Source: Sulfidibacter corallicola (GTDB taxonomy: Bacteria > Acidobacteriota > Holophagae > Acanthopleuribacterales > Acanthopleuribacteraceae). Taken from it: a stretch of 64,000 bases of DNA. A program made the translations under genes and the position numbers. Shown in pieces: positions 53,798 to 61,485 of the stretch (position 1 is the first letter of the stretch; each line of letters starts with the position of its first letter). The notes beneath the pieces were generated by a model. That model saw only the letters and a program-made list of their open reading frames with translations. It did not search any database and was not told the DNA's origin. The stretch is taken from contig NZ_CP071793.1 of NCBI RefSeq assembly GCF_017498545.1, positions 3,923,501 through 3,987,500 on the forward strand, given 5' to 3'.

Positions 53798-54592
53798 ATG
53801 GTCGGCAAACGCCGAAAGCCCAATGTAAAAATCATTTTTCCCAGTACCCTGACCAGTTTTTCGATGGTGTTCGGTTTCATCGCGATCCTTCTGGCCGCCA
53901 ACGACCAGATCGTCAAGGCCTGTTACATCATGATGCTTTCCATCCTGATGGATGGGCTGGACGGCAAGGTGGCGCGTATGACCAATACCGCCAGCGAGTT
54001 CGGAATCCAATACGATTCGCTCTCGGACCTCGTCGCATTCGGCGTGACGCCCTGTTTCATCTACGCGCGCTACTTTCTTCACGATCAGGGCTTCGACAAG
54101 CTGTTCTACCTGCTGCCGATGATGTTCCTGGTGTGTGGTGCCATTCGGTTGGCCCGCTTCAACATCACCGCCTCGATCTACGGCAAGACGCACTTCACCG
54201 GCCTGCCCATTCCGGCCGCGGCCTTCATGGTCGCCATGTGGCCGCCGTTCCTGAATTGGGTGCCCTCGTCGGAATTCCTGGCGGGTTTGGGCATGACGGA
54301 AAGGCTGACGCGCGAAAACCTGTTTCAATTCTCGATGGGCCTGATGATCGTACTCAGTTGGAGCATGATCTCGACCATCAAATTCGATACGCCAGGCGGG
54401 TTCTGGTTCCGTAAGTTCAAGACCAAATCGCTGAATTATCTGGTGATCATCGCATTTCTGGCCTTGATCCCCATGTTCCACTTCTCCTTTTTCTGCGTCG
54501 CAATCAGCGCTTATTATTTGACGTCCATGTTTGGCAGAGCGCTCTACGATCGAATCAGAAAAACCGAGGAAACGACGGCGATCATCGAATAA
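53798..54592 (+). CDS. pssA: CDP-diacylglycerol--serine O-phosphatidyltransferase
   Basis: Makes phosphatidylserine from CDP-diacylglycerol and serine at the inner membrane. The CDP-alcohol phosphotransferase motif is complete: Asp52-GLD55-GKVAR, then Gly69, Asp73 and Asp77 (GIQYDSLSDLVAFG). The 264-residue protein has six or so membrane helices. GAGG precedes the ATG. No psd gene is adjacent. Confidence 0.92.
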   Translation: MVGKRRKPNVKIIFPSTLTSFSMVFGFIAILLAANDQIVKACYIMMLSILMDGLDGKVARMTNTASEFGIQYDSLSDLVAFGVTPCFIYARYFLHDQGFDKLFYLLPMMFLVCGAIRLARFNITASIYGKTHFTGLPIPAAAFMVAMWPPFLNWVPSSEFLAGLGMTERLTRENLFQFSMGLMIVLSWSMISTIKFDTPGGFWFRKFKTKSLNYLVIIAFLALIPMFHFSFFCVAISAYYLTSMFGRALYDRIRKTEETTAIIE

Positions 54593-54670
54593 GCCGCCGC
54601 ACGCGAGGCATGCGGCGCAAAGCATACCCTTTCCCCGACCGACCGCGGGGTTTCATCGAGAGGAGGATCT

Positions 54671-57571
54671 ATGTCGGATTGGATTGCTGGCCAACGATGT
54701 GCGAGTCAAGGCGAGCCCACTCTCGGCCTGGGAATCGTCAAGGACGTCGGGGTTCGAAACATCACGGTACTGTTCCCCGCCACCTCGACCCAACGCATTT
54801 ATGCCCGAAACAAGGCCCCGCTGAAGCGGGTCAGTTTCGAGCCGGGTGACGAGGTTCGCGACAACCAGGGCAACAGCTTTCTCGTTGCCGAGGTCAAAGA
54901 ACAGAACGGGATCTTGTTCTACCTCGGCGCCGAACACGAGATCCTCCCCGAAACGGAACTGGATCACTCCCTGGTCTACAGCCGCCCCGACGAACAACTC
55001 CTCGCCGGCCAGATCTTCAAGCCCAAGGAATTCGACCTGCGCGTCAACGCCTGGGAGATCCGCAGCCGCAGCCTTTCCTCTCCATCGCGCGGCTTCATCG
55101 GCGCCCGCATCGAACTGGTACCGCACCAGCTCTACATCGCTCAGGAAGTGGCGCGCCGCTACAACCCGCGCGTCTTGCTTTCGGACGAAGTCGGACTGGG
55201 CAAGACGATCGAAGCCGGCCTGATCTTCCACCAGATGTGGATCACGGGCCGAGCTCGACGGGTGCTGTGCCTGGTGCCCAAGAACCTGGTCAACCAGTGG
55301 CTGACCGAGCTGTACCGCAAGTTCAACATTCTGTTCAACATCATGACGGCCGGCCACGCGCGGGAAATCGAAAAGACCCATCCGGGCATGAACCCCTACC
55401 TGACCCAGCAGTGCATCATTCAGAGCATCGACGAGGTCAGCAGCAAACCGCAGATGCAGGAACAGGTCACCCAGGCCGAGTGGGACCTGGTCATCGTCGA
55501 CGAAGCCCATCATCTGTATTGGTCGCGCGACGTGGTTTCCGAAGAGTACAGCGTGGTTCAGTCGCTGTCCAAGAGCTGCGGGGCCCTGCTGTTGTTGACG
55601 GCCACGCCGCGTCAGCTGGGCCTGGAAAGCCACTTCGGCCGCCTGAAACTGCTGGATCACGACCGATTCGACAAATTCGAGGCATTTGCCGAAGAAGTGG
55701 ATCTCTACACCGATCTGGCCGACATCGCCGATCACGTGCTGGAACACCGCCGCGAGGGCCTCACCCGACAAATCGAGGCGTTGTTCCCCCAGGATGCGGA
55801 CCTGATCACCCAGGCCGAAGCCTGTGAACGGGAAGAGGCGGATGCCGACAAGGCCTTCCTGCAGTCGTTGATCGACCGCCACGGAACCGGCCGCATGGTG
55901 TTCCGCAACAAGCGCAAGGTGCTCAGCGGCTTTCCGGCGCGGTGCATCAACCCGATCGCGCTGGAGTCCAACCGCTACTACGAGGACTACATCGATGCGG
56001 TCCGCGACAAGGCCATCGACGTTTTCGAAGGGCAACGCATTCTGGCCGGAGCGCCCGCATTCCAATCGAACGAATTGGACACGGACCTGACCGATGCCGC
56101 CAACCTGCTGCAACGGGCCTGGCGCCAAGATCCGCGGGCGCAGTGGTTGATTTCCTTCCTGCGCCAACAGAGCGATGCCAAGTTCCTGTTGATCTGTTCG
56201 GACAAGATGGTGGTCCTGGCACTGCAAGAGATGCTGGCCCTGGCAAAGAACATCGAACTGGCCGTGTTCCACGAGGATCTGAGCCTGGTGGAGCGCGACC
56301 GGCAAGCGGCATGGTTCGCCAAGGACGACGGCGCCCAGGTACTGCTCTGCTCCGAAATCGGCAGCGAGGGCCGCAACTTCCAGTTCGCCCACAACCTGAT
56401 TCTGTTCGATTTGCCGCTGAACCCCTCTCTCTTGGAACAACGCATCGGCCGCCTCGACCGCATCGGCCAGAGCGAGGACATCCAGATTTTCGTGCCCTAC
56501 GTCAAGGGCTCGCCGATGGAGTATCTCTATCGCTGGTACCACGACGGCTTGGATGCCTTCGTCAACCACCTGATCGACGGCGATTTCATCTTCGAGCACC
56601 TCAAGCAGGAGATCTTCACGATCTTCGCACCGGTGGTCGATCCCGCGGTAATCGACGATTTCATCGAACAGAGCCGGGTCCTGGCCAACAAGGTCAAGGA
56701 GACCATCGAGCAGGGTCGCGACCGTTTGTTGGAATTGCACTCCTTCAACCAGGAGAAGGCCGAGGCCTTGATGGAGGAGATTCACGCGGTCGACGACGAC
56801 CTGGAGCTGAAAGACTTCATGGATCGGGTCTTCGATCTCTTCGGCGTTTCGGTGACCGATTCGGGGCATGGCGACAACCAGATCGTGCGCCCCAGCCCGC
56901 ACATGTTCGTGGAATCGTTCCCCGGCCTGGCCGAAGACGGCATGGAAATCACCTACGACCGCAACCAGGCCGTAACGCTCGAAGACCTCACCTTCATGAG
57001 CTACGACCATCCGATGGTGCAGGGCGCGATCGATTTACTGTTGGCCCTGCGTCGCGGTTCCACCAGCTTCTCGCTGTGGAAGAAGGCCCCGCAGCCCGGC
57101 ATCCTGGTTCAGTGCCTGTTCGTGTTGGAATGCCCCAGCGCGCAGGGTTTGGCGTTGGAAGAGTACCTGGCCCCGTTGCCCATCCTGGTGGCGGTGGACC
57201 AGAACCAGCAACTGCGACCCGACCTGCTGGAAGCGCTCAAGGACGTCAAGCTGGACAAAGGCCCGATGGGTACGTTGCAGCAGCAACGCGGCGCCTTGGG
57301 CGAGATTCTCGAATCGCTGATTCAGATCGCCGAGGAGGAGGCGCGCACCGTCGCGGACAACTACCTCGAAGCGGCCGAAACCAAAGCGATGAACTCGCTC
57401 AAAGAGGAATACGACCGCCTGCGTTCGCTGCAGCAGATCAACCCCAGCATTCGCATGGAAGAGTTGGATTACATCGAAGACCAGCTCAACCTGATCGTGG
57501 AGAACCTGGAAGAATCACGCATGCGCCTGGACGCCCTGCGCATGATTTTGATGGTACCCGATCGCGGCTGA
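54671..57571 (+). CDS. rapA: RNA polymerase-associated SNF2-type ATPase RapA
   Basis: Recycles RNA polymerase after termination. The 966-residue protein matches E. coli RapA closely in length and order. N-terminal Tudor-like domains (LGLGIVKDVGVRNITVLFPATSTQRIYAR) are followed by Walker A DEVGLGKTIEAGLI near 185, DEAHH near 280, LLTATPRQLGLESHF, and the helicase C block with CSEIGSEGRNFQFAHNLILFDLPLNPSLLEQRIGRLDRIGQ. A long C-terminal domain has GRDRLLELHSFN. GAGAGGAGG lies just before the ATG. RapA is best known from gammaproteobacteria, so its presence here is unusual if the host is not one. Confidence 0.95.
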   Translation: MSDWIAGQRCASQGEPTLGLGIVKDVGVRNITVLFPATSTQRIYARNKAPLKRVSFEPGDEVRDNQGNSFLVAEVKEQNGILFYLGAEHEILPETELDHSLVYSRPDEQLLAGQIFKPKEFDLRVNAWEIRSRSLSSPSRGFIGARIELVPHQLYIAQEVARRYNPRVLLSDEVGLGKTIEAGLIFHQMWITGRARRVLCLVPKNLVNQWLTELYRKFNILFNIMTAGHAREIEKTHPGMNPYLTQQCIIQSIDEVSSKPQMQEQVTQAEWDLVIVDEAHHLYWSRDVVSEEYSVVQSLSKSCGALLLLTATPRQLGLESHFGRLKLLDHDRFDKFEAFAEEVDLYTDLADIADHVLEHRREGLTRQIEALFPQDADLITQAEACEREEADADKAFLQSLIDRHGTGRMVFRNKRKVLSGFPARCINPIALESNRYYEDYIDAVRDKAIDVFEGQRILAGAPAFQSNELDTDLTDAANLLQRAWRQDPRAQWLISFLRQQSDAKFLLICSDKMVVLALQEMLALAKNIELAVFHEDLSLVERDRQAAWFAKDDGAQVLLCSEIGSEGRNFQFAHNLILFDLPLNPSLLEQRIGRLDRIGQSEDIQIFVPYVKGSPMEYLYRWYHDGLDAFVNHLIDGDFIFEHLKQEIFTIFAPVVDPAVIDDFIEQSRVLANKVKETIEQGRDRLLELHSFNQEKAEALMEEIHAVDDDLELKDFMDRVFDLFGVSVTDSGHGDNQIVRPSPHMFVESFPGLAEDGMEITYDRNQAVTLEDLTFMSYDHPMVQGAIDLLLALRRGSTSFSLWKKAPQPGILVQCLFVLECPSAQGLALEEYLAPLPILVAVDQNQQLRPDLLEALKDVKLDKGPMGTLQQQRGALGEILESLIQIAEEEARTVADNYLEAAETKAMNSLKEEYDRLRSLQQINPSIRMEELDYIEDQLNLIVENLEESRMRLDALRMILMVPDRG

Positions 57572-57613
57572 TGCTCGGCGCCCCCGTGTCTCGAGCAAGA
57601 CGCGGGGTGGACC

Positions 57614-59230
57614 TTACCGGAACAGGCCGTGGCGATGCAGCATCAACACCGTATCGTGGGCTTGGTCCTCGCGGGTCTCCGGGTGATCCACGTTGAAATG
57701 CAGGCCGCGGCTCTCCTTGCGTTCGGTGGCTGAACGAATCACCAGTTCGGCGATGATCGAGATGTTGCGCAACTCCACCAGATCCTTGCTGATGCGGAAA
57801 TTCCAATAGGAATTCTCGATTTCCTGACGCAGGAACTCGATGCGGCGCATGGCCCGGTTCAAGCGCTTGTCGGTGCGCACGATGCCCACGTAGTTCCACA
57901 TGAACTGGCGCACTTCCTTCCACAAGGGCGAGACCAGGGTCTCCTCGTAGGTGTCCGAATTCTCGTGGTAGAGCCAGGGCGCGATGTGGGTCGTGGGCCG
58001 CACCATCTCCTGCTCGCGATGGGTCACGATATATTCGAACGAGAGCTTGGCGTAGACCGCCGCCTCCAGCAGCGAGTTGCTCGCCAGGCGGTTGGCCCCG
58101 TGGAGCCCCGTGTAACTGCACTCGCCGCCCGAGTAGAGCCCCGGGCAGGCAGTGCGGCCGTAACCGTCCACCCGCAGACCGCCACAGGAATAGTGGGCCG
58201 CCGGAACCACCGGAATCGGCTGGGTCGCCACGTCGATGCCCAACTGATCGAGCGTCTGCACGATGTTGGGAAAGTGTTCCTCCATGTGCTTGCGCCCGAG
58301 GTGAGTCGTGTCCAGGAAAACGTGGTTGCCGCCGCTTTTCTTGATCTCTTTGTCGATCGCCCGGGCGACTACGTCGCGCGGCGCCAAGTCTTTCATTTCG
58401 TGGTAATCGGCCATGAAGGCGTGGCCGTCGAGGTTGCGCAGGATGCCGCCCTCGCCACGCACCGCCTCGGTGATGAGGAACCGGTTGACCTCGTGGTGGT
58501 AGAGGATCGTGGGGTGGAACTGGATGAACTCCATGTCGACCACCTCGATGCCGGCCCGGTACGCCATGGCGATGCCGTCGCCGGTGGCGGTCCTGGGGTT
58601 CGAGGTATAGGGGTACACCTTGCCGATCCCGCCCGTGGCCAGGTACACGATCGGGGCCACGAAGGCCTTGACCACGCCGGTGTCCGTTTCCAGCACGTAG
58701 GCCCCGACCGTGCGGCTGTGCTCGTTGATGGACTTGCTGCCCGGCTGGTACTGCAGGATCAGGTCGATGGCCATGTGGTTGCGGTGAATGTGGATGTTCT
58801 CGTGGTCCTTGACCGCCTCCACCAGCGCCCGCATGATCTCGGCGCCCGTCGCATCCTTTGCGTGGACCACGCGATTGTGGGCGTGGCCGCCTTCGCGGTG
58901 CAGGCTCAAGCCGCGCTCACCGCGGGTGAATCGCGTGCCCCATTGGATCAGGTCTTCGATCAGTTCGGGTCCCCGCTCCACGACCTGGGCCACCACCTCC
59001 GGATCGCAGAGACCGTAACCGCAGGTCAGGGTGTCCTCGGTGTGGGAGGCGAACGAATCTTCCTCCGAAAGCACCGCATTGATGCCGCCCTGCGCATATT
59101 GCGTCGAGGACTTTTCGTAATCGTCCTTCAACAGGACGTGCACATTTCCCAACGAAGCCGCTCGCAACGCGAACGACAGACCGGCGATACCGGCACCAAT
59201 GACCAAAAATTCGGATTCGATGACTTCCAT
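57614..59230 (-). CDS. nadB: L-aspartate oxidase
   Basis: FAD enzyme that oxidises aspartate to iminoaspartate for NAD synthesis, 538 residues. VIGAGIAGLS near residue 11 is the FAD motif. HREGGHAHNRVVHAKDATG carries the catalytic region, FIQFHPT and GGLRVDGYGRT...GLYSGGECSYTGLHGANRLASNSLLE are strong NadB signatures. The C-terminal helical domain is complete. The start is at ATG 59230; a second ATG at 59245 is possible. Last gene of nadC-nadA-nadB, leftward. Confidence 0.95.
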   Translation of the reverse strand: MEVIESEFLVIGAGIAGLSFALRAASLGNVHVLLKDDYEKSSTQYAQGGINAVLSEEDSFASHTEDTLTCGYGLCDPEVVAQVVERGPELIEDLIQWGTRFTRGERGLSLHREGGHAHNRVVHAKDATGAEIMRALVEAVKDHENIHIHRNHMAIDLILQYQPGSKSINEHSRTVGAYVLETDTGVVKAFVAPIVYLATGGIGKVYPYTSNPRTATGDGIAMAYRAGIEVVDMEFIQFHPTILYHHEVNRFLITEAVRGEGGILRNLDGHAFMADYHEMKDLAPRDVVARAIDKEIKKSGGNHVFLDTTHLGRKHMEEHFPNIVQTLDQLGIDVATQPIPVVPAAHYSCGGLRVDGYGRTACPGLYSGGECSYTGLHGANRLASNSLLEAAVYAKLSFEYIVTHREQEMVRPTTHIAPWLYHENSDTYEETLVSPLWKEVRQFMWNYVGIVRTDKRLNRAMRRIEFLRQEIENSYWNFRISKDLVELRNISIIAELVIRSATERKESRGLHFNVDHPETREDQAHDTVLMLHRHGLFR

Positions 59231-59325
59231 GGAGTGAGATCCCATTTCCTTATGCGATTGTGACCGGGTTCCCGATCGGGCCGGGCCGCGTGCCGTCCGG
59301 GCGGCGACCCCGCGATACCTTCGGC

Positions 59326-60294
59326 TCAGGAACGCGCCAACATTTCCAGCAACGGCTTTTCCGCACGTTGCCGCAGGTCTTCGGACATCTCGATCTCGGG
59401 CTGACCGGTCAGGAGCGCCTGATAGACCTTTTCGAGTGTGTTCAGCTTCATGAAGGGGCAGTTGTTGCAGTTGCAGTTCTCGTCGTCGTTCAGCGCCGGG
59501 ATGAAGGTCTTTTCCGGCTCGTTCTTCTTCATCTGGTGGATGATGCCGGCCTCCGTCACCACGATGAAGGTGGTGGCGGGATCGTCGGAGACGAAATTGA
59601 GGATTTTGCGGGTGGACCCGATGAAATCCGCTTCGTCCAGAATGTGCGGCGGACATTCGGGGTGCGCCACCACCTTGGCCTCGGAATGGCGTACCTTCAA
59701 CTGGACCAATCGCTTGTGGCTGAAGGTCTCGTGCACGATGCAACTGCCGTCCCACAGCACCATGTCCCGATTGGCGCGTTTCGAGACCCAGGCGCCCAGG
59801 TACCGGTCCGGCGCGAAGATGATCGGCTGATCGGCGGGAATCGAGTTGACGATGTCGACTGCGTTGGTGCTGGTGCAGATGATGTCGCTCAGCGCCTTGA
59901 TCTCGGCGGTGCAATTGATGTAGGTGACCACCACGTGATCGGGATGTGCCGCTTTGAACTCGGCGAACGGGCCCGGCGGACAGGATTCGGCCAGACTGCA
60001 GCCGGCGGCCATGTCGGGAATCAGCACGGTCTTGGTCGGGTTCAGGATCTTGGCGGTCTCGGCCATGAAGTGAACCCCGGCGAACAAGATACGCTTGTGG
60101 GTCACGGCTTGGGCGCGGCGGGCGAGGTCGAGGCTGTCGCCGATGAAGTCGGCCACGTCCTGAATGTCGCCTTCCTGGTAGTAGTGGGCCAGTAAGATGG
60201 TGTCGGTCTCTTTCTTGAGGCGCTCGATTTCCTCGAAATAATCGATGCCGGGTCCGAGATCCACACTGGAACCGAAAGCGGTGGTGGTTGTCAT
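59326..60294 (-). CDS. nadA: Quinolinate synthase
   Basis: Condenses iminoaspartate with dihydroxyacetone phosphate to quinolinate using a [4Fe-4S] cluster. The 322-residue protein has LLAHYYQEGDIQDVADFIGDSL, FAGVHFMAETAKIL, and cluster cysteines expected at Cys128 (YINCTAE), Cys214 (HPECPP) and in the C274-x-C276-x2-C279 block (NCNCNNCPFM). The start is moved to ATG 60294, four bases after the nadC stop; the longer upstream reading lies inside nadC in another frame. Confidence 0.95.
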   Translation of the reverse strand: MTTTTAFGSSVDLGPGIDYFEEIERLKKETDTILLAHYYQEGDIQDVADFIGDSLDLARRAQAVTHKRILFAGVHFMAETAKILNPTKTVLIPDMAAGCSLAESCPPGPFAEFKAAHPDHVVVTYINCTAEIKALSDIICTSTNAVDIVNSIPADQPIIFAPDRYLGAWVSKRANRDMVLWDGSCIVHETFSHKRLVQLKVRHSEAKVVAHPECPPHILDEADFIGSTRKILNFVSDDPATTFIVVTEAGIIHQMKKNEPEKTFIPALNDDENCNCNNCPFMKLNTLEKVYQALLTGQPEIEMSEDLRQRAEKPLLEMLARS

Positions 60295-60298
60295 AAGC

Positions 60299-61201
60299 TC
60301 AATCCTCGCTGATGAGAAGGCTGAGATCGGGCGCCTTGATCGAGTGGGTGATCGCACCGACGGAGATGCGATCGGGGCGTGGGGCACAATAGGCGCCGAT
60401 CGTTTCCAAGTTGATGCCGCCGCTGACCTCGATGAGCGAGTCGCCGCGGTCATATTCACAGGCGCGGGCTACCATTTCCGGACTGAAATTGTCGAGCATG
60501 ACGAGCGGGCATCGCGCCTCGATGGCCTGCACCAGTTGCTCGAGATCGGTCACTTCGATTTGGATGGGCACGTCTTTGGCCAGATTGCGGCGCACTTCCG
60601 CCAAAGCCTCGCGCACCCCGTGCAATCGGGCGATGTGGTTTTCCTTGATGAGGACCATGCTGCTGAGATCGAGACGATGGTTGGCGCCACCGCCGCAAAG
60701 CACGGCGTATTTGTCGAAATAGCGGTATCCTGGCAGGGTTTTGCGGGTGTCCAGGATTTGGGTGTGATCGTTGTAGCGACGCACCACGTCCACGAAAGCG
60801 CGCGTGGCGTTGGCGATGCCGATGCCCCGTCCCAGAAAATTGAGGAACGGCCGTTCCAGGGCGACGATGTGGGCCACGTCCCCTTCCCATTCGAACAGGG
60901 TGGTGCCGGCTTCGACGCGGCTACCGTCCTCGACGAGGCAACGCACGGTCAAATCCAACCCGCCGTGTATTTCGCGGAACACGTCCAAAAGGGTGTGATA
61001 CCAGGCGGAGCCGCACATGGACACGGTTTCGCGACAAAACAGACGCGCCGTGGCGCGGCGGCCCGAGAGTTTCAGCACGTCGGCGGTCACGTCACCGTCC
61101 GGCATATCCGCATCGAAATCCATACGGGCGAGCGCGGCGACGTCTTCCCGCACGCGTTCCAGGTAAAAGCAGCTCGTGGTCAAAACGGCCCCTCCGGTCA
61201 T
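60299..61201 (-). CDS. nadC: Nicotinate-nucleotide (quinolinate) pyrophosphorylase
   Basis: Converts quinolinate and PRPP to nicotinate mononucleotide, completing de novo NAD synthesis with nadA and nadB. About 300 residues: GDVTADVL, ERPFLNFLGRGIGIANATRAFVD, TRKTLPGYRYFDKYAVLCGGGANHRLDLSSMVLIKENHI and EVSGGINLETIGAYC are standard. Start uncertain by six codons: ATG 61201 has a weak site, while TTG 61183 follows GGAGGGG by five bases. First gene of the three-gene NAD operon. Confidence 0.93.
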   Translation of the reverse strand: MTGGAVLTTSCFYLERVREDVAALARMDFDADMPDGDVTADVLKLSGRRATARLFCRETVSMCGSAWYHTLLDVFREIHGGLDLTVRCLVEDGSRVEAGTTLFEWEGDVAHIVALERPFLNFLGRGIGIANATRAFVDVVRRYNDHTQILDTRKTLPGYRYFDKYAVLCGGGANHRLDLSSMVLIKENHIARLHGVREALAEVRRNLAKDVPIQIEVTDLEQLVQAIEARCPLVMLDNFSPEMVARACEYDRGDSLIEVSGGINLETIGAYCAPRPDRISVGAITHSIKAPDLSLLISED

Positions 61202-61437
61202 TCGCCATCCGTGCGCGTCTCCCCCCCGGGTGGCGCGAAGTGGTTGTGATCGTGGGTCGACACCCGAACGAGAGGCCGGGAGGCGACCGGTGCGTGGACT
61301 CGATGCCGAAGCGATCGACCTTGAAAAATACCAGTCAGGACCCATCCACGCAATCCAAACATAACACAAAAAGGCTACTTTGGGGTGTTTTTACACTTTG
61401 ACCTCGAACACCTCTGTATACAGGGAATTCAGGGCAT

Positions 61438-61468
61438 CGCAACCGCCTGGACAACGGTTGCGACCCCC
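61438..61468. other. Inverted repeat downstream of the PKD gene
   Basis: CGCAACCG/CGGTTGCG arms around a nine-base loop with no T run, between the PKD protein stop and nadC. It may be a weak Rho-type or processing signal. Confidence 0.4.
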
Positions 61469-61485
61469 ATCGATTCGCAACAGGT

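Noticed and set aside
54671..57571. SNF2 ATPase as a DISARM-type defence gene next to the methyltransferase
   Set aside because: It is a full RapA orthologue with Tudor and C-terminal domains, separated from the methyltransferase by several unrelated genes, and no drmA/B or drmC is present.
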